A stretch of DNA of 64,000 nt from Bradyrhizobium_A sp052115025 (lineage in GTDB: Bacteria > Pseudomonadota > Alphaproteobacteria > Rhizobiales > Xanthobacteraceae), in assembly GCF_052115025.1 (NCBI RefSeq), contig NZ_JBFRFW010000005.1, positions 248,001 to 312,000 of the forward strand, read 5' to 3'. Position 1 is the first letter of the stretch; each line of letters begins with the position of its first letter. The notes under the pieces were generated by a model. It was not told the DNA's origin. It searched no databases and worked only from the letters and a program-made list of their open reading frames with translations. This document shows, in pieces, positions 42,528 to 50,873 of the stretch. A program made the position numbers and the translations under genes.

Positions 42528-43478
42528 ATGTCCTCGCCTGTCGTGCCCCGTCCCCGCGCCAACCTGCTGCCTCTCTACGTCACCGTGTTCTGCCTGCTGT
42601 GGAGCGGCGCCTTCGTCGCCGGCAAGGTCGGGGTGACCGACTGTCCGCCGCTGATCTTCCTCACCATCCGTTTTCTCGCCGCGGGCCTGCTGGTGTTCGG
42701 CCTCGCGGCGCTGCGCCGCGAGAGATGGGACCTGTCGCGCCGTGACGTGATGGCCTTCGCGGTGATCGGCATCGCCAACAACGCGCTCTATCTCGGCCTC
42801 GGCTATGTCGGCCTGAAGACCATCTCCGCCGGGCTCAACGCCCTGATCGTCAGCGCCAATCCGGTGTTCGTCGCCGTGCTGGCCTCGCTCGTGCTCGGCG
42901 AGCACATGACCTGGCGCAAGGCCATCGGCCTCTTGCTCGGTGTCGCCGGCGTCGGGATGATCGTCGCCCATCGCATCTCGGTCGGCTCCGACAGCCCCGT
43001 CGGCATTGCGTATTCGGTCGGCGCGCTCGTCGCCATCGTCTCCGGCACCATGCTGTTCAAGGTGCTGGCGCCGAAGGGCAACCTGCTGCTCGGCAACGGC
43101 GTGCAGAATCTCGCCGGCGGCCTCGCGGTGCTGCCGTTCGCGGCGATGACCTCCAGCCTCGATGACATCGTGCCGAGCGGCCGTCTGCTCGCTGCGCTGG
43201 CCTTCCTCGTCGTTCTCGGATCGATCGTGGCCTACATGCTCTGGTTCCACCTGCTCACGGTGTTCGGCGCCACGGCCGCCAGCGCCTATCACTTCGTGAT
43301 GCCGCCGCTCGGCATGCTGTTCGGCTGGATGATTCTCGGCGAGCATGTCGCGGCTCGCGATCTGCTCGGCATCATCCCGGTGGCGCTCGGCATCTATCTC
43401 GTCACCCGTCCGGCACGACCGTCGAACGCCGTCCCATCTTCTGCTGCCAAGCCGTCCCAGGAAGGAGCTTCCGCATGA
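42528..43478 (+). CDS. EamA/DMT superfamily exporter
   Basis: 316 aa from the ATG at 42528 with GAAGGAGA upstream. Ten membrane segments are arranged as two EamA halves (LLWSGAFVAGKVGVTDCPPL ... SANPVFVAVLASLVLGEHMT; second half ... YHFVMPPLGMLFGWMILGEH). RhaT/YdcZ-like members export amino acids or metabolites. The tail is Pro/Ser-rich. Its stop codon overlaps a 51-codon ORF (ATGA). Confidence 0.88.
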   Translation: MSSPVVPRPRANLLPLYVTVFCLLWSGAFVAGKVGVTDCPPLIFLTIRFLAAGLLVFGLAALRRERWDLSRRDVMAFAVIGIANNALYLGLGYVGLKTISAGLNALIVSANPVFVAVLASLVLGEHMTWRKAIGLLLGVAGVGMIVAHRISVGSDSPVGIAYSVGALVAIVSGTMLFKVLAPKGNLLLGNGVQNLAGGLAVLPFAAMTSSLDDIVPSGRLLAALAFLVVLGSIVAYMLWFHLLTVFGATAASAYHFVMPPLGMLFGWMILGEHVAARDLLGIIPVALGIYLVTRPARPSNAVPSSAAKPSQEGASA

Positions 43479-43630
43479 TCTCGCGCATCACCCTGATGGG
43501 CGGCGGGGAGACCCCCATCGCCCTGATCGAGGTCGGCAGCCCCAGTGCCTCGATCGAACTCATCGCGCGTGAGGACCGGGCTTGCGGCGCGATGGATGCC
43601 CAATATATGGGTTATAAACTTATATATTGA
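43475..43630 (+). CDS. 51-codon ORF overlapping the EamA stop, possibly a truncated gene
   Basis: The ATG at 43475 overlaps the EamA stop (ATGA) and has AAGGAG 8 nt upstream, so translational coupling is likely. The first 38 residues (MISRITLMGGGETPIALIE...) use the same G+C-rich codons as neighbours. The last part (DAQYMGYKLIY) reads through an AT-rich palindrome that looks like a regulatory site. The original gene may have been cut here and the present stop acquired by chance. No family is recognised. Confidence 0.5.
   Translation: MISRITLMGGGETPIALIEVGSPSASIELIAREDRACGAMDAQYMGYKLIY
43601..43629. promoter_or_regulatory. Candidate IclR operator
   Basis: CAATATAT (43601-43608) and ATATATTG (43622-43629) form a perfect 8-bp inverted repeat with a 13-nt centre that includes TTATAAA. 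The composition is strikingly AT-rich for this chromosome. A possible promoter, TTGACT (43627-43632), 16 nt, TATCCT (43649-43654), overlaps its right arm, as expected for autorepression. Confidence 0.5.
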
Positions 43631-43651
43631 CTTGTGATCACACGCTCCTAT

Positions 43652-43673
43652 CCTCCCTGAAAACTCAGGGAGG
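43652..43673 (+). promoter_or_regulatory. Palindrome covering the IclR-gene ribosome site
   Basis: CCTCCCTGA-AAAC-TCAGGGAGG is a perfect 9-bp inverted repeat; its right arm contains the Shine-Dalgarno sequence GGGAGGAG of the IclR gene. In a transcript that starts upstream it would fold and mask the ribosome site. As DNA it could be a second operator. Confidence 0.45.
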
Positions 43674-43681
43674 AGCTCGAC

Positions 43682-44467
43682 GTGACGATGACGATCGAGA
43701 GTACGGCCGGCACCCAGACGCTGTTCCGAGGTCTCGCCGTGGTCGAGGCCGTGGCACGCGGTGTGCCGAACCTGCCGGCGCTGAGCCGCACGCTGGGGCT
43801 CAGCCGCAGCACCACCCAGCGTCTCGCGGCGGCCCTCGTGAAGGCCGGCTACCTGCGCAGCGAGGACGACACCTACACCCTCGGCGCCAAGCTGATCGAA
43901 CTCGGTTTCACCGCGCGTGAGCAGGTGCCGCTCGCCAAGCTGGCGCGGCCCCATCTCGAGGCGTTGTCCGCCCGTACCCATGACACCGTGCATCTGTGCG
44001 TGCCCGAGGGCGCCGAAGTGCTCTACCTCGACAAGATTACCGGCCAGCGCGGCCTCGAGATGCGCTCGCGCATCGGCCATCGCATGCCGATGGCGCTGAC
44101 CGGCGTCGGCAAGGCGCTGATGCTCGACATGTCCGAGGCGGAATGGCAGTCGCTCTACACCAGCGGCCTGTCGCACGCCGGCAATCGCGGCACGCCGCGC
44201 CCGTGGGACGCCTATCGCGGCGACATGCACAAATATGTGACGCAGTCGGCCGCCCTCGATCTTGCTGAAAACGAGATCGGCATTCACTGCGTCGCCGCGC
44301 CGATCCGTGACGCCGGGCGTCACATCATCGCGGCGATCAGTGTCACTTCGGCGTCGCAGTACATGCCTGAAGAGCGCATGCAGGCGTTGGCACCCGAAGT
44401 GATCGCGGTGGCGGAAGCGATTTCTGGCAGCCTCGGCTGGCGCGGCGGCGCATCGAGACTGATCTGA
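43682..44467 (+). CDS. IclR family transcriptional regulator
   Basis: 261 aa from a GTG at 43682 with GGGAGGAG 6 nt upstream (ATG at 43688 is the alternative). N-terminal winged helix: ALSRTLGLSRSTTQRLAAAL. The effector domain (about 85-250) contains IGHRMPMALTGVGKALMLDM and IHCVAAPIRDAGRHIIAAIS, the usual IclR motifs. The aldolase gene follows on the same strand 40 nt later, so regulation of sugar-acid catabolism (a galactonate-type effector) is a reasonable inference. Confidence 0.9.
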   Translation: MTMTIESTAGTQTLFRGLAVVEAVARGVPNLPALSRTLGLSRSTTQRLAAALVKAGYLRSEDDTYTLGAKLIELGFTAREQVPLAKLARPHLEALSARTHDTVHLCVPEGAEVLYLDKITGQRGLEMRSRIGHRMPMALTGVGKALMLDMSEAEWQSLYTSGLSHAGNRGTPRPWDAYRGDMHKYVTQSAALDLAENEIGIHCVAAPIRDAGRHIIAAISVTSASQYMPEERMQALAPEVIAVAEAISGSLGWRGGASRLI

Positions 44468-44507
44468 TGCCCCCGCACGCCGAGACGCCTCGTACCGGAT
44501 CCCGTCG

Positions 44508-45134
44508 ATGACGCCGCTCGACACCGCGCTGGAACGGCTGCCGCTGGTCGCCATCCTGCGCGGCATCACGCCGGAGGAGGCGGTGCCGGTCGGCGAGGCG
44601 TTGATGCGCGCGGGCTTTTCCCTGATCGAGGTGCCGCTGAACTCGCCGCAGCCGTTCGACAGCATCCGCCGCCTTGCGACGGCGTTCGGTGAGGCGGCGG
44701 TGATCGGCGCCGGCACCGTGCTGTCGTCGCAGCAGGTGACGGAGGTGAATGCCGCCGGCGGCCGCCTCATCGTCATGCCGCATGCTGACCTGGCGGTGAT
44801 CCGCGCCGCGAAGGCGGCAGGGCTGTGGTGTGTGCCGGGGATCGCGACCCCGACCGAAGCATTCGCCGCGCTCGCCGCCGGCGCCGACGCGCTGAAGCTG
44901 TTTCCCGCGGAGCTGCTGACACCGCCCGTCCTCAAGGCGATGCGCGCGGTGCTGCCGCGCGAGGTTCGCGTGCTGCCGGTCGGCGGCATCACGCCCATGC
45001 GGATGAAGGAATTTGTCGTCGCCGGCGCCGCGGGCTTCGGGCTCGGCTCGGCGCTGTACATGCCGGGCATGGATGCCGCCGTGGTCGGCGATCGCGCCCG
45101 GGCCTTCGTCGAAGCCTGGCGCGCGCTCGGCTAG
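44508..45134 (+). CDS. dgoA: 2-dehydro-3-deoxy-6-phosphogalactonate (KDPGal)-type aldolase
   Basis: 208 aa class I aldolase of the KDPG/KDPGal family. LVAILRGITPEEAVPVGEAL starts the barrel, VIGAGTV and VMPHADLAVIRAAKAAGL follow, and the Schiff-base lysine lies in GADALKLFPAE. The C-terminal LPVGGITPMRMKEFVVAGAA, then GFGLGSALY, favours the KDPGal (DgoA) subgroup over KDPG aldolase. It would split KDPGal into pyruvate and glyceraldehyde 3-phosphate. The other galactonate genes (dgoK, dgoD) are not in the window. Confidence 0.82.
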   Translation: MTPLDTALERLPLVAILRGITPEEAVPVGEALMRAGFSLIEVPLNSPQPFDSIRRLATAFGEAAVIGAGTVLSSQQVTEVNAAGGRLIVMPHADLAVIRAAKAAGLWCVPGIATPTEAFAALAAGADALKLFPAELLTPPVLKAMRAVLPREVRVLPVGGITPMRMKEFVVAGAAGFGLGSALYMPGMDAAVVGDRARAFVEAWRALG

Positions 45135-45149
45135 CGAGCTGTGTTCGAG

Positions 45150-45938
45150 CTAGTCGCGCCGGAAGATCTCGGACGCCAGCCAGCCGGTGAGGAGCGCCAT
45201 CATCACCGTGATCAGGCCGTAGAGCAGCGGCTGCTGCCGCGCGGCGGTGGCGACGAATTGCTCGAAGCCGACCTTGACGATCTCGAACGCGGTTTCGGTC
45301 TTGGTCACCAGCGCGCCGTCGGCGAGCAGCTTGATCTCGACATCGTAGCTGCCGATCGGCACCTCGGCCGGCAGCGGGATGGTGGTGCGGAACAGGGTCG
45401 GCGTCAGGAATGTGACCGCGTGGGTGTCCTCACGGTAGAGGCCGTGCTCGCCGCGCAGCCGCACATAGGCGCTGCGGAACGGATCGCTCGCCACCACGTC
45501 GGCATAATCCGGGCCGACCCGCTGGGTCAGCAGCACATGGTCGAGCCCGAGCTGCAGGCGGCGTTGCAGCTCCGGTGCGGCCATGGCGTCGAATGGCCGG
45601 TTGGCGAACACCGCGAGATACGACGGCACCTGCAGGAACTGGCGTGAATCGACATTGACCCAGATGCCGAACTTGCGCTCCTTGCGCCGGGTGACGAGGT
45701 CGGTGCGGGGGCCGCTGACCGTGACCACGAGATCGTAGCTGCTCCGCGCCGCCGGCGTCTGCGCGTCGCGCTCGACGGAGCCGAACAGCACCAGCTGTTC
45801 GCCGGTGTAGTTCGAGGTCACGGTGACGCGATGATTGGACACCGACACGATCAAACGTTCCGCGCGGGCCGCGCCGAGCGTCCCGAGGCCGAGCACGAAT
45901 GCGGTGGCGAGAACCGCGAGCCGGCCGGCCCATGTCAT
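45150..45938 (-). CDS. Alphaproteobacterial membrane protein of the TIGR02186 type
   Basis: 262 aa from the ATG at 45938. A signal peptide (TWAGRLAVLATAFVLGLGTL, then GAARA) leads into a beta-rich periplasmic domain with ERLIVSVSNHRVTVTSNYTG and DLVVTVSGP. A C-terminal membrane helix (LLYGLITVMMALLTGWLASE) ends in a short basic tail. It is coupled to the TauE gene by an ATGA overlap. This pairing recurs in alphaproteobacteria and suggests that the protein assists the anion exporter, though the function is not established. Confidence 0.8.
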   Translation of the reverse strand: MTWAGRLAVLATAFVLGLGTLGAARAERLIVSVSNHRVTVTSNYTGEQLVLFGSVERDAQTPAARSSYDLVVTVSGPRTDLVTRRKERKFGIWVNVDSRQFLQVPSYLAVFANRPFDAMAAPELQRRLQLGLDHVLLTQRVGPDYADVVASDPFRSAYVRLRGEHGLYREDTHAVTFLTPTLFRTTIPLPAEVPIGSYDVEIKLLADGALVTKTETAFEIVKVGFEQFVATAARQQPLLYGLITVMMALLTGWLASEIFRRD

Positions 45939-46861
45939 TGTCCGCCCCCGATCTCGCGGATGGTGAACAGGTCCTGCGGGCGGATCACCAGTTCGACGGC
46001 AAAGCGGACGCCAACAGCGAGAATCAAAAGGCCGAGCAGCATGCGCAGATGCTCGCCGCGGATGCGCTGGCCGGCGCGGGCGCCGAACTGCGCGCCGGTG
46101 ACGCCTCCGACCATCAGAATCAGGGCCAGCACGGCATCGACCAGATGGTTGGTCAGCGCGTGCAGCAGGGTAGCGATCGCCATGGTGGCGAGGGTCAGAA
46201 CCTGCGCGGTGCCGATCACCGTGCTGGTCGGCACTCGCAGCAGATAGATCATGATGGGGATCAGCAGGAACGCGCCGCCGATGCCCATCACCGCGCCGAC
46301 GAAGCCGATCAGGAGGCCGACCGCGGCGATCGGGATCACCGACAGGTAGATCTTGGAGCGCTTGAAGCGCATCTTCAGCGGCAGGCCGTGGATCCAGCCA
46401 TGGCCGCCGGACCGGCGCAGCGTCACCTTTTCGCCGCGGCGCGCCCGCCGCATGGTTGCAAGGCCTTCCCACAGCATCAGGCCACCGACGCCGGACAGCA
46501 GCACCACGTAGGACAGCGCGATCATCAGGTCGAGCTGGCCGAGCGAGCGCAGCGTGGTGAACAGCCAGACGCCGAGCGCCGTGCCGAGGAGACCGCCGGT
46601 CAGCAGCACCAGCGCCAGCGCCGGGTCGATGGCGCGGCGGCGCCAGTACGAGATCGCGCCGGAAAACGACGAAGCGGCGATGTGGCTCGACACCGACGCC
46701 ACTGCGACCGCGGGTGAGATGCCGACGAAGATCAGCAGCGGCGTCATCAGGAAACCGCCGCCGATGCCGAACATGCCGGACACGAAGCCGACCGCCATGC
46801 CCATCGCCAGCAGCAGGAACATGTTGACCGGCAGGTCGGCGATCGGAAGGTAGATCTGCAC
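45935..46861 (-). CDS. TauE/SafE family sulfite/organosulfonate exporter
   Basis: 308 aa from a GTG at 46861 (MQIYLPIADLPVNMFLLLAM); an internal Met 13 codons later is an alternative. Eight or nine membrane segments occur in two related halves, each with a Gly-rich signature (GFVSGMFGIGGGFLMTPLL; GFVGAVMGIGGAFLLIPIM). TauE/SafE proteins export sulfite, sulfoacetate or similar anions. Substrate here is unknown. It is upstream of, and overlaps, the TIGR02186 gene. Confidence 0.88.
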   Translation of the reverse strand: MQIYLPIADLPVNMFLLLAMGMAVGFVSGMFGIGGGFLMTPLLIFVGISPAVAVASVSSHIAASSFSGAISYWRRRAIDPALALVLLTGGLLGTALGVWLFTTLRSLGQLDLMIALSYVVLLSGVGGLMLWEGLATMRRARRGEKVTLRRSGGHGWIHGLPLKMRFKRSKIYLSVIPIAAVGLLIGFVGAVMGIGGAFLLIPIMIYLLRVPTSTVIGTAQVLTLATMAIATLLHALTNHLVDAVLALILMVGGVTGAQFGARAGQRIRGEHLRMLLGLLILAVGVRFAVELVIRPQDLFTIREIGGGQ

Positions 46862-46962
46862 GCGCGAGGGCCCTTGGCGGCGCAGCCGGGGCGCCCCCGG
46901 CCTGCTCAGCGGCAACCGATAGCAGGTCGGGCTAAAGATTCCATGGATGAGATCGGCGCGGG

Positions 46963-49900
46963 TTAGCGCGCCGCCGTGGTCAGCGGCTTGGCAGCCGGCT
47001 TGATGTGGCGCTTGGCGGCGGCCGGCGCCGGCGCCGGCGCGGGGGCGCTGGAGACTGCATCCCAGCCGCCGGCGGGCGCAGGCACGTTGATGGCGTCGCC
47101 CGGCTGGATCTCCGGGGTGAAGGTCTGCAGCGCGAGCTTGGCGGCGGCCAGCGACTGCGGGTCGAGGCGGCGCGCCACGTCGTCGCGCTTGCGGCTGGAG
47201 TCGGCGTCGCCCTGCGAGGCGGCGAGGCTGAACCACTTGTAGGATTCGGCGAGATTCTGCTCCACGCCGATGCCGCGGGCATAGAGGATGCCGAGGTTGT
47301 ACTGGCTGTCGGAGACGCCATAGTCGGCCGCCTTGCGGAACCACTGCGCCGCGCTCTTGTAGTTCGGGCCCTTGCTGCCGCCGTCGGCGTCGAGCACCGC
47401 GAGGTTGTGCATTGCCTTGGCGTTGCCGTGCTCGGCCGCGCGGATGTAATAGCGGCGGGCGGCATCGACGTCCTTGGCAACGCCGAGGCCCTTCTCATAC
47501 AGCGTGCCGAGGCGGAACATGGCCGGCACGATGCCGCCGTCGGCGGCGCGGTCGTACCACTTCACCGCCTCGTCGTAGTTCACCGCCACGCCCTTGCCTT
47601 CGGCATAGCGCACGGCGACCTCGTAGGCCGCGGCCGGGTCGCCCTTCAGCGCGGCGCTGCGCAGCACCGGACCGCCGATCGCGGCCGGCAGCGGCTCGGA
47701 TACCGGGTTGAGCGCCATCGGCTTGTAGGGAGCCGCGGGCTTCGCTGTCGCGGCTGGCGGCGCGGAGATGCTGCCGGTCACGTCGGGTGGCGCGGTCTTG
47801 TCGTCGGCGGGCGGAGTGGCGGCATTGCTGTCGGGCGTGGCCTGGGCCGGTGCAGCCGCGGGGGCGATCGGCGCCATCGAGCTGGCCTGGCGGTTGATCG
47901 GGGTCGGCGAGGTCATCGACGGCAGCGTCAGTTGCTGCTGCGGCTGCGCGCGGTTGGGATCGAACAGCACAGGCGGCGTGGCGTCGCTGGATTTCTCCAG
48001 CGGCTTGTCGGCGGGCTTGTCCACGGCGGCGGCGGGCGGCGTGTCGTGGCCGCCGCCGTCGAACATGTTCATGGCCATGCGGAAGCCGCTGAGCACGATC
48101 ACCACCACGCTCGCGCCGACCAGCAGCGAGCGGATGCGCGACGACATCTTGGTCTCGCCCTTCGCCGCCTGGGCGGTGCGCGCGGCATTGTCGAGCGCTG
48201 CGACCCGGCCCGACTTCTCCTTGGCCTTGTCCTTCGGCTTGTCCTTGGCGGGATTGGCGGCGGCCTGGGCGGCGCGCCGTGCCGCGGCGATGAAGCTCGA
48301 GGTGCTGGCCGCCTCGCGCGCGGGGTTGGGAATTTCGTTCAGCACGCTTTCGGATGCGGCGATGCGCTGCGACGGCGTCACCGGCGGCGCGGCGCGCTCC
48401 TGCGGCCGGGTGCCCGGCTCGAGCGGGAAATCCGGCGGCAGGTCAGGATCGATCGGGCGTGCGGCCTGCGCGGCCGGGGCGCCCTGCGGCGCGGCTGCCG
48501 TGGCCGGGCGTTCGGGATGGGCGGCTGCGCTGAGAATCTCCTGGACCGCTTGCGGAGCCGGGCCCGGGGTCGGCGCGGGCCGGTCGGCGGCGACCTGCAA
48601 AGCGGCCGGGTTGGGCAGCTCGGGACGCGGTGGCGGCGCCATCACCGGCCGTGACGGCGCCGGCATCGGCGCGGAGATCGCGGTCGACGACAGGATCGGG
48701 GCGAGCGGCGGCGCCGCGTCGCGCGCCAGCGGCATCGGCATCGGCTCGGTGAACACGGGCTGTGCCGGCCGATCGGGGAATGCCGACTTGTCCGGCGTCG
48801 CCGCGCGCGCGGTGCGGCTCTCGCGCAGGTCGGTCTCGATCATCGCCAGACGATCGACCACATGGCCGAGGGTGTTGTGCACGCTTTCCAGCGCATCCTG
48901 GGTGTTGCGATCGGTCTCCGACTGGCTGTGCCGGAGATCGGCGATCTCGCGCCGGATCACGCCGACCGCATCCTGCTCCATCGCCGACGCTGCGCTGCGA
49001 TGGTCGCTGAGCGCGGCAAAGCTGAGCCGCTGGTCCTCGAGATGGCGCAGGATGTCGGCAAGGCCGCTCTCGACGCGGCTGAAATTCGCGGTGCGCGAAT
49101 CCACCATCTCCAGCCGCTCCATCAGCTGCTGGATGCGCTGCTCGACATGGGCGAAGGCGGACGACGTGTCCTGGCCGACCTGCAGGTGGTCGATGCGGTC
49201 CGACAGCAGCCGCACCGCGGCCTCGAGCTGGCTGCAGTCTTCGGCCGGCCGCTCGCGGCTCTCGAGCGCGGTGGTCAGCACGGCGATGCGCTGCTCCAGC
49301 GCGGCCAGCGAACCGGCGAAGCCGGCATGGGTGGCCTGGTCCTGCGAGACCTGGTCGATCTTCGTCGCGAGACCGTGGACGTCGTCGCTGAGCCGCGCCA
49401 GCGCCTCGTTGGAGGCGACATTGGAGACGATCGCGCGCAGCGCGCCGATCGCGCCCTCGAGCTGCTGAACCGATCCGGTGTCCGGACTGGCGCGCACCAG
49501 CAGGTCCATCTTGTCGCCGAGGTTGCGGATCGCCTCGTCGAAGCCGGTAAGCTGCTCGGCGGGCGTCAGCTTCTGCAGCGTCCCGTGAATGTCGCGCAGC
49601 GCGTGCTCGATGTTCTGCAGGGCCTGCCCGTCGACGCCGCTCTGGCGGCTTTCGTCGATGCGGCGCGCCACCGCGCGGATCTCGTTCTCGAGCGATTCCA
49701 GCGCGCGGCGCGGCAACGCCTCGGTGATGATGCTGCGAATCTCGGACAATTCGTTGCGGAACGCGGCGATCGCCTGCTCGGCGCCATCCGGCCGGCGCAG
49801 GCTCTCGATCTGGCTGGTGAGGTGCTGCAACTGCCGCTCGAACGCGGACATGTCGGGGACTGCAGGCGCCTCCACGGCCGCGGCGGCCGGCGCAAGGGCT

Positions 49901-50502
49901 GGAGCAGGTGTCGGGGCCGGGGCGGGAGCCGGCTGCGCCAGCGCGGCGGCGGCCGCGGCGGACAGGCGTGCCGGCGGCGCCTCGCTGTTGAGCTCGGCCT
50001 GGCGTGCGCGGATCTCTGCGATGTCGAAGTCGAGCAGCTCGGGGATCGTGGTCGCGGCGCGGCGCGGCGCGGGCGCGCTCTCCGGCGGTGGCGCGGCCTC
50101 GGCTGCCGCGCGGCGCGGCGGTTCGGGCTGCAGCGGGGCGGCGTCCTGGCGCGGCGGTGCAGGTGGCGGCAGCGGTGCGGCGGCCGGCGCGTTGATCTGG
50201 GCGATGCGCGCATCGAGGCGGGCGATTGCGTCGTTGAGCTCGCGCGCAGCGCCAGGCGTTTCCGATTTCGGCGCTGTGGCCGCAGCCTGCGAGATCCGCT
50301 CAATCTGGCGCGTGATGGAATCGAGGCGGTGATGAATCTCGGCGACGTCGGCCGCCGGGCTCCGCGCAGCGGCCGGCTGCGTGCCGCCGGTGGTCGCCAG
50401 CCAGTCGTTGAGCGACATGCCCGCGCGGCGCGCCGCGGCCTCCGCCCGGTCGTGGGCGGACGGGTCGATCGCTTCAACGCTTCTCGGTACGCGAGATGTC
50501 AT
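46963..50502 (-). CDS. PodJ-like polar-organiser type protein with Sel1 repeats
   Basis: 1179 aa. The N-terminus (RSVEAIDPSAHDRAEAAARR, then AGMSLNDWL) resembles the start of PodJ-family polarity proteins. Residues about 50-500 hold a long helical, coiled-coil-rich region rich in Glu, Arg and Gln. Residues about 500-780 are Pro/Ala-rich low complexity. One membrane helix occurs near 785-805 (SLLVGASVVVIVLSGFRMAM), then a Pro/Thr-rich linker. Four Sel1 repeats lie at about 950-1130 (AYEVAVRYAEGKGVAVNYDE and three more). The order, cytoplasmic coil, one helix, periplasmic Sel1 repeats, is that of PodJ, which organises the cell pole in Caulobacter. A C-terminal peptidoglycan-binding domain is not seen. 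Confidence 0.75.
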   Translation of the reverse strand: MTSRVPRSVEAIDPSAHDRAEAAARRAGMSLNDWLATTGGTQPAAARSPAADVAEIHHRLDSITRQIERISQAAATAPKSETPGAARELNDAIARLDARIAQINAPAAAPLPPPAPPRQDAAPLQPEPPRRAAAEAAPPPESAPAPRRAATTIPELLDFDIAEIRARQAELNSEAPPARLSAAAAAALAQPAPAPAPTPAPALAPAAAAVEAPAVPDMSAFERQLQHLTSQIESLRRPDGAEQAIAAFRNELSEIRSIITEALPRRALESLENEIRAVARRIDESRQSGVDGQALQNIEHALRDIHGTLQKLTPAEQLTGFDEAIRNLGDKMDLLVRASPDTGSVQQLEGAIGALRAIVSNVASNEALARLSDDVHGLATKIDQVSQDQATHAGFAGSLAALEQRIAVLTTALESRERPAEDCSQLEAAVRLLSDRIDHLQVGQDTSSAFAHVEQRIQQLMERLEMVDSRTANFSRVESGLADILRHLEDQRLSFAALSDHRSAASAMEQDAVGVIRREIADLRHSQSETDRNTQDALESVHNTLGHVVDRLAMIETDLRESRTARAATPDKSAFPDRPAQPVFTEPMPMPLARDAAPPLAPILSSTAISAPMPAPSRPVMAPPPRPELPNPAALQVAADRPAPTPGPAPQAVQEILSAAAHPERPATAAAPQGAPAAQAARPIDPDLPPDFPLEPGTRPQERAAPPVTPSQRIAASESVLNEIPNPAREAASTSSFIAAARRAAQAAANPAKDKPKDKAKEKSGRVAALDNAARTAQAAKGETKMSSRIRSLLVGASVVVIVLSGFRMAMNMFDGGGHDTPPAAAVDKPADKPLEKSSDATPPVLFDPNRAQPQQQLTLPSMTSPTPINRQASSMAPIAPAAAPAQATPDSNAATPPADDKTAPPDVTGSISAPPAATAKPAAPYKPMALNPVSEPLPAAIGGPVLRSAALKGDPAAAYEVAVRYAEGKGVAVNYDEAVKWYDRAADGGIVPAMFRLGTLYEKGLGVAKDVDAARRYYIRAAEHGNAKAMHNLAVLDADGGSKGPNYKSAAQWFRKAADYGVSDSQYNLGILYARGIGVEQNLAESYKWFSLAASQGDADSSRKRDDVARRLDPQSLAAAKLALQTFTPEIQPGDAINVPAPAGGWDAVSSAPAPAPAPAAAKRHIKPAAKPLTTAAR

Positions 50503-50873
50503 GCCAAGGTCCGGTGTTCACCGGCGCTTTCCAGCGCCCTCGGGCTCGCCGCGCTGTCCTTGAAGATAAAAGCGAATTTCGCGGCAGCGTGCCCGTTTCC
50601 AGACCTGACTTTTTCGCGTTACGGTAAACAACGGGTTAAGGCTCCGCCCGCCAGGGCCGAAAAATTCTCGAACCGGGACAGATATTTGCCGGCCGCGACC
50701 GGCGCCGGATGTGATCACCGCCAGCGTGAGACGGCTTGCCTGGAAAACAGGCAGGGCTGCCGCCCCCGTTCTTTCGTCTGATTTTTTCTGTCAGTTCCAA
50801 AATGGTATTGCTGCGCTGCAAAATTTTTCTTAATGAGTCTTCCAAGATTTCGAACCAAGGGAGAGTAACGCAC
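50503..50873. other. 371-nt divergent intergenic region before the beta-oxidation cluster
   Basis: No gene is seen. The right third is AT-rich with T-runs and holds the palindrome at 50808-50821. The left part has a run of C/G-rich palindromes (GCCGGCCGCGACCGGCGCCG near 50690). It contains control elements for the PodJ-like gene and the acyl-CoA dehydrogenase gene. Confidence 0.5.
50808..50821. promoter_or_regulatory. Candidate PhaR-like operator upstream of the acyl-CoA dehydrogenase gene
   Basis: TTGCTGCGCTGCAA is symmetric at 12 of 14 positions (TTGC-N-GCGC-N-GCAA) and resembles TGC/GCA-type sites reported for the polyhydroxyalkanoate regulator PhaR in rhizobia. It lies 53 nt upstream of the start codon. 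The regulator assignment is from memory of the motif and needs testing. Confidence 0.3.
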
